From NCBI RefSeq assembly GCF_014698035.1, contig NZ_JACJSF010000018.1, positions 62,001 to 126,000 of the forward strand: a DNA stretch of 64,000 nucleotides. Reading direction: 5' to 3'. The stretch's first letter is position 1. Each line of letters opens with the position of its first letter. Of the stretch, positions 50,833 through 60,844 are shown in pieces. The DNA comes from Desmonostoc muscorum FACHB-395 (GTDB lineage: Bacteria; Cyanobacteriota; Cyanobacteriia; Cyanobacteriales; Nostocaceae). The translations under genes were made by a program, and so were the position numbers. Below the pieces are notes generated by a model. That model was not told the origin of the DNA. It did no database searches and saw only the letters and a list, made by a program, of their open reading frames with translations.

Positions 50833-52002
50833 ATGAAAAAATATCGACTTTTTGGGGTTATCAGTGCTGTTTGCATCACCTTGTCAATTCTTTATTCTTT
50901 TGTAGGGAATTCCCAAACCCCTACATCCAGAGTGCTACTCTCTACCAACCCAACTTTAGAACGTATTCTTCCCTTTGAAGCAGAGGCAGAAAAACCACAA
51001 TCTCCTGTTACCCTGACATTACAAGCTGTTGATGCTGCGGGTAAACATTTAGAAAATACTAAAATTAGCTTACAAATTCTAACACCACCGCGTAATCCTT
51101 GGTTAACAACAGATTTCCCTATTGTTGAGGGAACAAAATTGCTGCAAATGAATGCTACTGCACCTGATGGTAAGTTAGAAATTCAGCAGATGTTACCCAT
51201 TCGTGGTAACTACCAACTAATGGTAAATGTGTCACCTTTAGTAGCAAATGCTTTTGCTCCATATCAGCAAATCTTAAATCTGAATGTCCACGAAAATCCA
51301 ATCAAATATAAATACTTTGTGGTTATCGCAGCTATTTTACTATCACTTGGATTGTTAGGTGGTTGGGTTATCGGCGGACAAGGAGAACTACAACAAGGAG
51401 AAATTGCGCCACAGTCAGTACGCCTTTTATTAAGTGCATTGACAGTGGTGGCTATAGTAACCCTATTAGTTATCAATATTAGTGCAGAAGTTGCAGAAGC
51501 TCATGGCAGCGAACACCATCCAAGTAGTACCGAAGTAATCGCACCATCATCTCAGAAATCTCAAGGATTGGAAATTAGCCTTGACGGAGATAAAAACGCA
51601 ACTGTCGGAAAACTTGCGAATTTAGCACTACAACTGAAAGATACAGCAACCGGACAACCGATCACTGATGTAGCGTTGCAGGTAAAAGCGATCGCTACAG
51701 AACATAATTTAACAGTCTTTGACTACAAAGGTATTCCCGACGAGCAAGGTAAGTTAACATGGCAAGAACAGTTTTTTGATGGTTCACCCCACAAAATCGA
51801 GGTGGAAGCAACTCCTCTCCCAGGATCTAACCGTCAATTTGCATCAGTAAAAGTAGCCCAAGAAGTTGAAGTTGAAGCGATCGCACCACCAATTTATATC
51901 CGGTTAATTGGTTTATTCTACTTTACAGCCTTCGTCGGCATTGGTATGGCGATTGGATTGCTAATACAGCACCGACGAACACCACAAGCAAGGGAAAATT
52001 AG
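50833..52002 (+). CDS. Membrane protein with two Ig-like/YtkA-like extracellular domains
   Basis: The 389-residue protein alternates membrane and exported parts: an N-terminal helix (residues 5-25), a beta-rich domain (about 50-150, TLTLQAVDAAGKHLENTKISLQIL), two helices (about 158-178 and 195-218), a histidine-containing linker (EVAEAHGSEHHPSS), a second beta-rich domain of the same type (LALQLKDTATGQPITDVALQVKAI) and a C-terminal helix. The domains resemble YtkA/FixH-like folds. Function unknown; the CbtB-like neighbour and the histidine linker suggest metal handling. Confidence 0.75.
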   Translation: MKKYRLFGVISAVCITLSILYSFVGNSQTPTSRVLLSTNPTLERILPFEAEAEKPQSPVTLTLQAVDAAGKHLENTKISLQILTPPRNPWLTTDFPIVEGTKLLQMNATAPDGKLEIQQMLPIRGNYQLMVNVSPLVANAFAPYQQILNLNVHENPIKYKYFVVIAAILLSLGLLGGWVIGGQGELQQGEIAPQSVRLLLSALTVVAIVTLLVINISAEVAEAHGSEHHPSSTEVIAPSSQKSQGLEISLDGDKNATVGKLANLALQLKDTATGQPITDVALQVKAIATEHNLTVFDYKGIPDEQGKLTWQEQFFDGSPHKIEVEATPLPGSNRQFASVKVAQEVEVEAIAPPIYIRLIGLFYFTAFVGIGMAIGLLIQHRRTPQAREN

Positions 52003-52388
52003 TAATATCTATTGATTTAGTGATAATTCTAGCCAATCTAACAATGTGTATTAAGTAAGTGGGCAAGAACAAATCAAACTATATTAGGCTTGTAGTAAGG
52101 CTTAAAACTCTTACCACAAGCCTTTAATTATTGATACCTAATTACTTAATAAATAAAATTCCTCGTATAAAATTACACCATATTTTATTCACTTAATTGC
52201 GACTGGGATAATTTATAATTCCAACAGCAGAACAAAAACGAGATTTAAATTTGGTAATATGTTTATTCCATTTGCCTGAAGTTTACTTAATTTATATTTT
52301 GTTTGTTGTGAACTAATAAAACATTATGCTTTTATTGCAATTGCTATTGAATTTATTAATCTTAAATAGCTCAAAATCTCGTTTGTAA
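52003..52388. other. Intergenic region with terminator
   Basis: About 385 bp of AT-rich DNA with a terminator hairpin at 52086-52123 and no gene. Confidence 0.55.
52086..52123 (+). terminator. Terminator hairpin
   Basis: AGGCTTGTAGTAAG and CTTACCACAAGCCT pair around a 10-nt loop, followed by TTAATTATT, about 85 bp past the stop of the preceding gene. Confidence 0.65.
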
Positions 52389-54041
52389 ATGGATGTTAAT
52401 ATACTAAAAATCTTCAATCATTACGATAATTTTATATTTATGATCGGCAGAAAATCAAGACTTACAAAATATCTCCCTCCTATTTGGCTACGGTTTGTAA
52501 TCATTATTTTGTTAATATTAGGGATATTTTTTCGCTTCGCCTATCTGGATCGAAAAGTCTACTCGCACGATGAAGCTTATACCTCATTACGAATTTCTGG
52601 TTACACTAAAACAGAATTTGTTCAACAAGTATTTAATGGGCGCGTGTTTGCTGTTGGAGATATACAAAAATATCAACAGCCTAATTCTGAAAAAAGTTTA
52701 ATCAATACAATCAACTCTTTGGCGGTGGAGGATGCTCAACATCCTCCACTTTATTACGTGATGGTTAGATTATGGATGCAATTTTTTGGCAATTCAGTAG
52801 CGACTACGAGAAGCTTGTCAGCCATAATTAGCTTGCTAGTCTTTCCTTGCATTTATTGGCTGTGCTTAGAATTATTTCAGTCACCCATAACAGCATGGAT
52901 AAGCATATCTCTTCTAACAGTCTCGCCCTTCCATGTGCTGTACGCCCAAGAAGCAAGGGAGTTCGGTTTGTGGATAGTCACTACTTTGCTAACGAGTATT
53001 GCACTGCTGCGAGCAATAAGACTGGGTAGCAAGAAGCTTTGGGGGATTTATGCAGTAACAGTGGCACTAGGATTGTACACCTTTTTGTTTTCTGGGTTGC
53101 TAGCGATCGCCTACGGTATTTATGTATTTGCCATTGAACGCTTTCGATTCACCAAAAGTGTTAAAGCTTATCTAATAGCAACCAGTGCCGGATTTTTAGC
53201 TTTCTTTCCTTGGATTTTAATTATTATTAATAGCCTGTCTGAAATTGATCGCACAACAGCCAGCGCTCAAACCAGAGAATCTGTATCATTTTTGGTTTCT
53301 GGTTGGATTGGTAATATTAGCTATTTATTTGGTGATTTTTGGCGCTACGAACCATTTTTTCCAGATTTGAATTTGCCAATTTTGCGCTGGGGTCGATTTT
53401 TAGTTCCCTTAATACTAATCTTGGTAGTATATTCCTTCTTATTTCTTTATCGTCAAGCAGGGAAACGAGTTTGGTTATTTGTTTTTATCTTAAGTGGTGT
53501 ACCTGCTTTAGCTCTCATCTTGCCTGATTTAATTATTGGAGGTAAAGTCAGCCTGCGACCAAGATATATCATTCCATGTTATATAAGCATTCAGCTAGCT
53601 GTTGCTTACTTGCTGGCAACTCAAATTATTTCTTCTAAGTTAATCGTCCGCAAATTTTGGCAATTATTAATGGTAGTAGTAATTTCCAGTGGAGTTATAT
53701 CTTGTACCGTCAGTTCTCAAGCCGAGACATGGTGGAATAAAGGCAGCCATAAAAACCCTGAAATAGCTCGTATCATCAATAAAGCTAATAATCCATTATT
53801 AATTAGTAGTAATTATTCCCTAAATATTGGCGATCTAATGTCTCTCATTCATTTGCTTGATCACAACGTGCAGATGCAATTGGTAACTGAACCAAGCATA
53901 CCAAAAATTCCTGATACTTTCAGTAATATATTTTTGTATAATCCTTCTAGACAGTTTCGAGCGGAGCTTGAGAAGAAATACAAACTAGTCGATGTTTTCC
54001 AGTATAGTAGGCTGTGGCGGTTAGAACAGAAAAGCAGATAA
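52389..54041 (+). CDS. GT39/ArnT-like membrane glycosyltransferase
   Basis: The 550-residue protein has about ten membrane helices and the first-loop acidic motif YSHDEAYTSLRI typical of dolichyl-phosphate-mannose-type (PMT_2/GT39) transferases, then QHPPLYYVMVRLWMQFFG and APYAQEARE-like VLYAQEAREFGLW. It transfers a sugar from a lipid carrier on the periplasmic face. Donor and acceptor are unknown. A second possible start is the ATG at 52440 (MIGRKSRL). It stands alone. Confidence 0.88.
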   Translation: MDVNILKIFNHYDNFIFMIGRKSRLTKYLPPIWLRFVIIILLILGIFFRFAYLDRKVYSHDEAYTSLRISGYTKTEFVQQVFNGRVFAVGDIQKYQQPNSEKSLINTINSLAVEDAQHPPLYYVMVRLWMQFFGNSVATTRSLSAIISLLVFPCIYWLCLELFQSPITAWISISLLTVSPFHVLYAQEAREFGLWIVTTLLTSIALLRAIRLGSKKLWGIYAVTVALGLYTFLFSGLLAIAYGIYVFAIERFRFTKSVKAYLIATSAGFLAFFPWILIIINSLSEIDRTTASAQTRESVSFLVSGWIGNISYLFGDFWRYEPFFPDLNLPILRWGRFLVPLILILVVYSFLFLYRQAGKRVWLFVFILSGVPALALILPDLIIGGKVSLRPRYIIPCYISIQLAVAYLLATQIISSKLIVRKFWQLLMVVVISSGVISCTVSSQAETWWNKGSHKNPEIARIINKANNPLLISSNYSLNIGDLMSLIHLLDHNVQMQLVTEPSIPKIPDTFSNIFLYNPSRQFRAELEKKYKLVDVFQYSRLWRLEQKSR

Positions 54042-54135
54042 ACTTTTGATTATTTATAACTTACTATATTTATTAAGTAAAATTTGATTATTTCCCAGCT
54101 CATAAAATTAAAATTTACTCAGAAAAAAGAAAGTA

Positions 54136-55278
54136 ATGCTGACAAAAATTGCTGTTGAAGAAATTCTTGAACGTGCCTTGATGGGATACGATTTATCTCC
54201 CGAAGAGGGAGTAGTGTTGTTACAACAAACTGAAGCAGAGGCGATCGCAGCAATCCGTACTACATCCGACACGCTCCGCCACACCCAAGCAGGCGATACG
54301 GTTACATACATAATTAACCGTAATATCAACTTTACTAATATTTGTGAGCAGCACTGTAGCTTTTGTGCATTCCGTCGAGATGATGGTGATGTCGGCGCAT
54401 ACTGGTTAGATTCGGCGCAAATTTTGGAAAAGGCAACAGATGCAGTGCGACGGGGTGCTACAGAAATCTGTATGCAGGGTGGGTTAAATCCACAAGCGCT
54501 GATAAATGGTAAATCTTTGCCCTACTACCTCAAGGTAGTGGAAACCATCAAACATGAATTTCCACAGATTCATCTCCACGCTTTTTCCCCGCAAGAAGTG
54601 GAATTTATCGCCAGACTTGATGGACTGGAATATGCCGATGTAATTATTGCTTTGCGCGATGCTGGTGTTGGCTCAATGCCGGGAACAGCAGCAGAAGTAT
54701 TAGACGATGAAGTAAGGCGGATATTGTGTCCAGAGAAGATTAATACAGCCACTTGGCTAGAAATTGTCAGCACCGCTCATAAATTAGGCTTATATACCAC
54801 TAGCACCATGTTATCTGGGCATATTGAAACCCACGAGCAGCAAATTGGGCATTTAGAAAAATTGCGATCGCTCCAACAAACCGCCATCAATCAGGGATAT
54901 CCCGCAAAGATCACAGAGTTTATTTTATTACCCTTCGTTGGTCAAGAAGCGCCCAAACCCTTACGTCGTCGTGTTGGACGCGATCAGCCAGTTTTAAGCG
55001 ATGCGCTACTGCTAGGCGCTGTGGCGCGAATTTACTTGGGTAATTGGATTCCCAACCATCAGCAGAGTTGGGTAAAACTTGGGCTTGCAGGTGCAACCGA
55101 AGCCTTACTTTGGGGTTGCAACGATATCGGTGGAACCTTGATGGAGGAGCATATCACCACAATGGCAGGTGCTTTGGGTGGTACGTGTATGGAAGTAGAA
55201 AACTTGCAAACTGCGATCGCTTCTTTAGGACGACCTTACCGACAACGTGAGACTCTTTATCAAAAAGTTAGGATTTAA
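54136..55278 (+). CDS. cofH: FO synthase subunit 2 (radical SAM)
   Basis: The 380-residue radical SAM enzyme has the cluster motif CEQHCSFC (about residues 69-76), [16 protein letters not shown] and the C-terminal [15 protein letters not shown] segment of the CofH family. With CofG it makes the deazaflavin FO from tyrosine and a ribitylated pyrimidine; in cyanobacteria FO serves as antenna chromophore of photolyases. cofG is not in the window. Confidence 0.93.
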   Translation: MLTKIAVEEILERALMGYDLSPEEGVVLLQQTEAEAIAAIRTTSDTLRHTQAGDTVTYIINRNINFTNICEQHCSFCAFRRDDGDVGAYWLDSAQILEKATDAVRRGATEICMQGGLNPQALINGKSLPYYLKVVETIKHEFPQIHLHAFSPQEVEFIARLDGLEYADVIIALRDAGVGSMPGTAAEVLDDEVRRILCPEKINTATWLEIVSTAHKLGLYTTSTMLSGHIETHEQQIGHLEKLRSLQQTAINQGYPAKITEFILLPFVGQEAPKPLRRRVGRDQPVLSDALLLGAVARIYLGNWIPNHQQSWVKLGLAGATEALLWGCNDIGGTLMEEHITTMAGALGGTCMEVENLQTAIASLGRPYRQRETLYQKVRI

Positions 55279-55693
55279 GAGTTAGGAGTAGCCCTTTCAA
55301 GATTGATAAAAAATTCCTCTTCCATCTTTTTACTCTGAGTTTTCTGCGCCTCTGTGGTTCAATAAATTACTTTTTAACCGCAGAGGTACAGGAAAAAATC
55401 GGATCATCGGCTTCCAGTGAGATAAGCTGTTAAGCATTTAATTTGCACATTGAGATCGCAGGAGGGCAGGGGGCAGGGAGCAAGGGAGAGGGTTTGCAGC
55501 TTTTATTACCATAAAAATGATGCAATTTAAATGACGATTAGCTTATTAACACAGCCTTAGAAATGCAGGAGCGTCAAATTTCATATTAATCAAATCAGAT
55601 TAAGTTCAAATTAATAATATATGATTCAAAATTTAAGATTAACCTTGTAGGTAAGAGAACCTTTACTAGTGTTAACAAGCTCTAATAATTATT
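55279..55693. other. Intergenic region with dispersed repeat fragment
   Basis: About 415 bp. It contains TCTGCGCCTCTGTGGTTCA and ACCGCAGAGG, related to the interior of the MITE-like pair, and a GGCAGGGGGCAGGGAGCAAG tract. No gene. Confidence 0.5.
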
Positions 55694-56368
55694 ATGAGGA
55701 TTTTGATAGTTGAAGATGACGAGCGCATTACCAAGCCATTAGCCGAGTTTTTAAGACGGCAACACCATATTGTAGATATAACAACCGATGGGTTGGCAGC
55801 TTGGCAATGCTCACAATCAGCATTATATGAGCTAATTTTATTAGATTTAATGCTTCCTAAATTAGATGGAATCACTCTATGTAAGCGTTTACGCGCTGCT
55901 TCATCTAATGTTCTTATTTTAATGCTGACGGCACGAGATACAACAGGCGATAAAATTATAGGACTCGATGCTGGTGCTGATGATTACTTGGTTAAGCCAT
56001 TTGAATTAAAAGAGTTAGCAGCACGCATCAGAGCTTTAGCTCGAAGAACTCCAGAAATTCGTCCCCAGATTTTAATCCACGGTGATTTGCAACTAGACCC
56101 AGCAACTCAACAGGTTACTTATGCAGGAAACATCATATTATTAACTCCTAAAGAATATATGATATTAGAATACTTTTTGAGAAACCCAAATCAAGTTATC
56201 ACTCGTTCTGCAATTCTTGACAAACTATGGGATTTTGATAAATCTTCTGGAGAAGGAAGTATTAAAACTCATATTACAAATTTGCGGAATAAACTGAGAG
56301 CATCTGGAAGTTCGGAAGACTTGATTGAAAATATCTATGGCATTGGTTATCGTCTAGGAAGCAAGTAA
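55694..56368 (+). CDS. OmpR-type response regulator
   Basis: The 224-residue protein has a receiver domain (EDDE at 7-10, phosphoacceptor Asp51 in LILLDLMLPK, YLVKPF) and a winged-helix output domain (LTPKEYMILEYFLRNPNQVITRSAILDKLW ... IKTHITNLRNKLR). It precedes a histidine kinase by 63 bp. With the PepSY protein that follows, the set resembles metal- or envelope-responsive two-component loci of cyanobacteria such as the nickel-sensing Nrs type, but orthology is not shown. Confidence 0.92.
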   Translation: MRILIVEDDERITKPLAEFLRRQHHIVDITTDGLAAWQCSQSALYELILLDLMLPKLDGITLCKRLRAASSNVLILMLTARDTTGDKIIGLDAGADDYLVKPFELKELAARIRALARRTPEIRPQILIHGDLQLDPATQQVTYAGNIILLTPKEYMILEYFLRNPNQVITRSAILDKLWDFDKSSGEGSIKTHITNLRNKLRASGSSEDLIENIYGIGYRLGSK

Positions 56369-56431
56369 AATGATTTAAGATAAAATCGTCATTTATTAAA
56401 TAAAAATTAACAATTTTATAGCAAAAATAAT

Positions 56432-57664
56432 GTGTTTCAAAGAATTAGATATCGTTTGTTGTTGTCTTACTTAGTTGTGTTCGCATCACTGCTGGGAATA
56501 TTTGCGATCGCAGTCCGATTTGCTTTCACACGTAGTCTGACTGAACAAATCACAGATAAACTCACAGCCATAGGGAAAGGTGCATCTGCAAATGTAGAGT
56601 TTGAAAAAGGTCGCTTAACTATTGAAAGTGACTTTCGTCCAGAAGACTTAATTGCTTCTCATCAAGCATTACAGTGGTTTGATAGTCAAGGAAACTTGAT
56701 TACGCAACAAGGAAAAACTGTTTTAACTTTACCTTTTTTACCAAACAAAATAGTACAAGTTCAGACTGGTAAAATTCCTATTCAAGCAGTAAATGTACCA
56801 ATTATTGCTAGCGATAATGGTGAGCTTGTTGGGTATGTGAGAGTTAGTCAATCTTTAGATGAATTTGATGAAACCCTGCAAAAGCTGGACTGGGGATTAG
56901 GTGGTGGGATTATTATAACTTTGGTTCTGAGTGGTATTGGCGGAATTTTACTAACTCGTCAAGCAATGCAACCCATTGAAGAGAGTTTTGCAAGGCTTAA
57001 ACAATTTACTGCTGATGCTTCCCATGAACTGCGTAGTCCGTTAATGGCTATCAAAATTAATGCTGAGTTACCGCTAGAATATCCAGAAGAAATAGGCCCA
57101 AAAGATGCAGAAAAGTTTCGGGTGATCGCCAACGCTACTAACCAGATGACTCGCCTTACAGAAGACTTATTGATGTTAGCACGCACTGATAGAGTTTCCA
57201 ATCAGGATAGAGATACTCTCGATTTAACTTCAATATTAGAGAACCTAATCCAACTGTATAAACCTCAAGCTGAAGCCAAACAACTTAATTTGAAAATTCA
57301 ATTAATTGCTAATCTTCAGCTAATAGGTGATTCCGTTCAATTAATGCGACTGTTTACTAATTTAATTGAAAATGCACTCTACTACACACCATCAGGAGGC
57401 GTAGTTGAAATTAAAACTAGTCGTGTTGGTTCCCAGCTTTATGTCAACCTACAAGATACAGGTGTCGGAATTGCACCAGAGTATATGGACAAGGTTTTTG
57501 AGCGTTTTTGGCGAGCAGATCAATCTCGTTCTTATTGGTCAGGTGGTTCTGGTTTAGGGCTAGCGATCGCTCAAACTATTGCTCAAAATCACGGTGGATT
57601 AATTAGTGTTAAGAGTCAATTAGGAATTGGTAGTTGTTTTACTGTCCGTTTACCAACTTCTTGA
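56432..57664 (+). CDS. Sensor histidine kinase
   Basis: The 410-residue kinase has an N-terminal helix (about 8-30), a periplasmic domain of about 120 residues, a second helix (about 156-176), a phosphoacceptor His198 in DASHELRSPL and an HATPase domain (LFTNLIENALYYTPSGG, DTGVGIAPEYM, FWRADQS, GGSGLGLAIAQ). The start is a GTG at 56432. It should act on the regulator just upstream. Confidence 0.92.
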   Translation: MFQRIRYRLLLSYLVVFASLLGIFAIAVRFAFTRSLTEQITDKLTAIGKGASANVEFEKGRLTIESDFRPEDLIASHQALQWFDSQGNLITQQGKTVLTLPFLPNKIVQVQTGKIPIQAVNVPIIASDNGELVGYVRVSQSLDEFDETLQKLDWGLGGGIIITLVLSGIGGILLTRQAMQPIEESFARLKQFTADASHELRSPLMAIKINAELPLEYPEEIGPKDAEKFRVIANATNQMTRLTEDLLMLARTDRVSNQDRDTLDLTSILENLIQLYKPQAEAKQLNLKIQLIANLQLIGDSVQLMRLFTNLIENALYYTPSGGVVEIKTSRVGSQLYVNLQDTGVGIAPEYMDKVFERFWRADQSRSYWSGGSGLGLAIAQTIAQNHGGLISVKSQLGIGSCFTVRLPTS

Positions 57665-57681
57665 CAGTGTGACTTTCCTGC

Positions 57682-58167
57682 TTATTTGCCATCATCATTG
57701 GTTTCGCGATCGCCATCACTAGTTTCTTTAACTTGAATACTACTCTTGGGACGAGTGACTTCATTCTTCTCATCTTGTTGATTGGCATTCTCAGCGTAGA
57801 GAACTTTGCCATTACCAGCATCTACTGTAACTTCTTGCTGACCAATTTCTACAGAATAAATTAAGTTGCCATCTTCATTTTCGAGTTTGACACTTTTCGC
57901 TTTACCTCCCACAGATGCTTCAGCTGCTTGCTGTGCTTGTTGTGCTGTAATTTTAGCTAGTGGTTGCAGTTTTGCCGCTTCTTGTGCATCGTCGTTGGTT
58001 TCACCGTCACCATCACTAGCTTCAGCAACTTGGATAGCACTATGATGCTGATGCACAATTGCTACAAAAGATTGTGGTTGTTTTGCAGACACAACTCTCG
58101 ACAATCCAGCAAGTCCTAAAGTACCAACAAAAGCTACTGCCAAAATGATTTTTGTGGAAGTCTTCAT
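57682..58167 (-). CDS. Exported PepSY-domain protein
   Basis: The 161-residue protein has a signal peptide (KIILAVAFVGTLGLAGLSRVVSA), a PepSY domain (ITAQQAQQAAEASVGGKAKSVKLENEDGNLIYSVEI) and two copies of a short acidic motif, ASDGDGETNDDAQ before and TSDGDRETNDDGK after the domain. PepSY domains modulate peptidases or sensors outside the membrane. It is convergent with the kinase gene, 17 bp apart, and may be its target or its partner in sensing. Confidence 0.88.
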   Translation of the reverse strand: MKTSTKIILAVAFVGTLGLAGLSRVVSAKQPQSFVAIVHQHHSAIQVAEASDGDGETNDDAQEAAKLQPLAKITAQQAQQAAEASVGGKAKSVKLENEDGNLIYSVEIGQQEVTVDAGNGKVLYAENANQQDEKNEVTRPKSSIQVKETSDGDRETNDDGK

Positions 58168-58470
58168 ACTTGTAAAATTCCTTTAATTCTGGGTTTGTAT
58201 TTTCACAGTAGGTAATAAAAGTCAAGAAGTAGTCAAGATTGGTTTGAGTTCAATAAATTCAATATTAAATGGTGAAAATAATTTTTAATGAGATATTTCA
58301 GCTATTTATAGTGCCTATATTAGGATAAAATCCCGTTTTCAATCAAATCTTGACTATTTCTTGACTTTTGCTGTGTAAAGTACAATCACTCAGTAATTTA
58401 TGACAACACAGCTAACTTTAAGATGTGATGTAATCTCACTTCTACAGAAAAATCAAGAAAGAGAAATATT
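58168..58470. other. Divergent intergenic region, PepSY/DUF347
   Basis: About 300 bp of divergent promoter region. TTGACTATTTCTTGACTTTT near 58347 and a similar AAGTAGTCAAGATTGG near 58230 may be binding sites of the response regulator; this is inference only. Confidence 0.4.
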
Positions 58471-59238
58471 ATGAATAAGATTTTAAATAGGGTTCCAGAG
58501 GTGACAATTTACTTCTGGATTATTAAGGTTATGGCAACCACAGTAGGTGAAACCGCAGCAGATTTTCTGTCAGCAACCCTGAACCTTAGTTTAAGCATTA
58601 CATCTTATATTATGAGCGGTGTGTTATTAATTGTGCTGTTGAATCAATTTAAGCTTAAACGTTATGTTCCAGCAAGCTTTTGGTTTGTAGTCGTTTTGAT
58701 AAGTATCGTTGGCACACTGATCACTGATAGATTAGTAGACGAGCTTGGAGTTAGCTTGATGACAACTACTGTAATTTTTAGTGTTTCCTTGGTAGTAGTG
58801 TTTGCACTCTGGTATTCAAACGAGAAGACATTAGCTATGCACTCCATCAATACAGCTAAAAGAGAGCTTTTTTATTGGGTAGCTGTTTTGTTTACGTTTG
58901 CCTTGGGTACTGCAACAGGAGACCTTTTAGCAGAGTCTTTGGGACTAGGTTATGCACAATCAGCACTGATATTTGGTGCTTCAATTGCAATCATAGCGAT
59001 CACTTATTATTACTTGTGGATGAATGCAGTTTTGGCATTCTGGTTAGCTTATATCTTAACTCGCCCACTTGGAGCATCTATAGGTGATTTACTATCCCAA
59101 TCTGCTACAAATGGTGGCTTTGGTTTTGGTACTGTCGGAACCAGTATGCTTTTTCTTTCTATAATCATAAGCCTGGTTATTTACTTAAGCCTTAAGCAGA
59201 AGAAACCAGTTTTACTGCCGATTGACCGACAAGATTGA
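58471..59238 (+). CDS. DUF347-repeat membrane protein, copy 1
   Basis: The 255-residue protein has about eight membrane helices and four repeats of the DUF347 pattern, each a helix with a conserved G-[ED]-x-x-[AG]-D: TTVGETAADFLSATLNL, GTLITDRLVDELGVSL, GTATGDLLAESLGLGY and GASIGDLLSQSATNGG. The family is uncharacterised (COG4705). Base use is AT-rich like the rest of the window. A second member follows 132 bp later. Confidence 0.88.
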   Translation: MNKILNRVPEVTIYFWIIKVMATTVGETAADFLSATLNLSLSITSYIMSGVLLIVLLNQFKLKRYVPASFWFVVVLISIVGTLITDRLVDELGVSLMTTTVIFSVSLVVVFALWYSNEKTLAMHSINTAKRELFYWVAVLFTFALGTATGDLLAESLGLGYAQSALIFGASIAIIAITYYYLWMNAVLAFWLAYILTRPLGASIGDLLSQSATNGGFGFGTVGTSMLFLSIIISLVIYLSLKQKKPVLLPIDRQD

Positions 59239-59370
59239 GAAGGCAATTGATCGGCTTCTGAACTTGGGTGTCTTTCTGTTTGTGACCTAGCAATTTGGTA
59301 GTAATTTGCGATCGCAGCAACAGTCAGTATTTCTCCAAGATGACTTACTATTTTTTATTGTGAAAAAGAA

Positions 59371-60114
59371 ATGAACAAAGTTGCAAAAGTCACAATTTTC
59401 TTTTGGATCATGAAGATCATCGCCACGACCCTCGGCGAAACGGCAGGTGACTTTATATCAATGTCTCTTGGACTGGGCTATTACGTAGCCTTTGCCATAA
59501 CGTTCGCCATTCTGGCTATTCTCCTGTTTTTTCAAATTCAATCCGATAGATATCGTCCAGTCTTTTATTGGACGGCCATCATCGCCACAACCACAGCCGG
59601 AACCGAAGTTTCAGACCTGATGGATCGATCTCTTGGGCTTGGCTATGCACTGGGATCGCTTATCCTGGTGGCCTGTCTTCTGAGCATTCTTAGCATCTGG
59701 TATTACCGCGATCAGGATCTGAGTGTTTATCCGATCGTGAAGAAAGATGCAGAGACCACCTACTGGCTGGCTGTCGTATTCTCCAACAGTTTAGGAACAG
59801 CCTTTGGTGACTTTCTGACAAGCAACTTGGGACTAAGTTATATCCAGGGAGCATTTGTGACAGCCAGCGTCATTGGTGTTGTCATCGCCCTTCACTACGT
59901 AACAAAGTTGAGCGATATCCTCTTATTCTGGCTTGCGTTCATCTTCACACGTCCCTTCGGAGCTACCTTCGGTGATTTTCTGACAAAACCAGTAAAAAAT
60001 GGCGGTCTATCACTGTCAAGGGGATATGCTTCGGCGATCGCCTTTATCCTGCTGGCAGTTGTGCTATTCTTTTCCGTGCGAAAGGAGAAAAAAGTGCGTC
60101 ACCCAATTGAGTGA
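59371..60114 (+). CDS. DUF347-repeat membrane protein, copy 2, GC-richer
   Basis: The 247-residue protein has the same four-repeat layout: TTLGETAGDFISMSLGLGY, GTEVSDLMDRSLGLGY, GTAFGDFLTSNLGLSY and GATFGDFLTKPVKNGG. Its DNA is visibly richer in GC than the neighbours, with many ATC, CTG, GCC and ACC codons, and it is only moderately similar to copy 1. That speaks for separate acquisition rather than recent tandem duplication. Function unknown; probably a transporter-like membrane protein. Confidence 0.88.
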   Translation: MNKVAKVTIFFWIMKIIATTLGETAGDFISMSLGLGYYVAFAITFAILAILLFFQIQSDRYRPVFYWTAIIATTTAGTEVSDLMDRSLGLGYALGSLILVACLLSILSIWYYRDQDLSVYPIVKKDAETTYWLAVVFSNSLGTAFGDFLTSNLGLSYIQGAFVTASVIGVVIALHYVTKLSDILLFWLAFIFTRPFGATFGDFLTKPVKNGGLSLSRGYASAIAFILLAVVLFFSVRKEKKVRHPIE

Positions 60115-60145
60115 TGCGTTTAAGCATAATGAATAAAATTAAAGT

Positions 60146-60844
60146 ATGATTCGAAAAATTTCTAACTTCTGGTTACGTCATATACATCCTCGTTTGGCTC
60201 CCTTAATTGCGACAATTGGTATTGTTGGACTTACTAGTTGTCTTCTCATCCTTTTTGTTTTAGCACAACTGGCTGAAGAGGTTTTAGAGCGAGATGCTTT
60301 TAGATTTGATACTACTTTTCTGTTATGGCTACATCAGTTTGCCAATCCAAATTTAGATAATTTAATGCTGTTTATTACAAATCTTGGTAATCCTACTACA
60401 GTGGTTATCGTTGTCGGCATTAATCTACTATTACTTTGGTGGCGACGCTATCGAGAAGAAGCAAGATTTTTTCTACTTGCTTGCCTGGGAGCATTCATTT
60501 TAAATACAGGGCTAAAGTTATTTTTTTCTAAACCTCGCCCGGAACTCTGGCATCAATTAATTTCTGAAAAATCTTTTAGTTTTCCTAGCGGTCATGCACT
60601 TGGTTCTATGGTGCTTTATGGTTTTATTGCTCACGAATTGGCAACTTATTATCCTCGTTTTGCCAAGTTAATTTACAGTTTTACAGTTATTTTAATTGCT
60701 GCTATTGGTATTAGCCGTTTATATTTAGGAGTCCATTGGCCCACAGACATAATTGCAGGTTATGGAGTCGGCTTTTTGTGGCTAATGATATGTATTACGA
60801 TGCTGAAATTGCAGAGATTGAGGCAAGGAAACTCAGTTGATTAA
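60146..60844 (+). CDS. PAP2-family membrane phosphatase
   Basis: The 232-residue protein has about five or six membrane helices and the three PAP2 phosphatase motifs: KLFFSKPRPE, PSGHALGS and SRLYLGVHWPTD. It dephosphorylates lipid phosphates such as undecaprenyl pyrophosphate or phosphatidate. It starts 32 bp after the DUF347 gene and returns to AT-rich codon use. Confidence 0.92.
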   Translation: MIRKISNFWLRHIHPRLAPLIATIGIVGLTSCLLILFVLAQLAEEVLERDAFRFDTTFLLWLHQFANPNLDNLMLFITNLGNPTTVVIVVGINLLLLWWRRYREEARFFLLACLGAFILNTGLKLFFSKPRPELWHQLISEKSFSFPSGHALGSMVLYGFIAHELATYYPRFAKLIYSFTVILIAAIGISRLYLGVHWPTDIIAGYGVGFLWLMICITMLKLQRLRQGNSVD

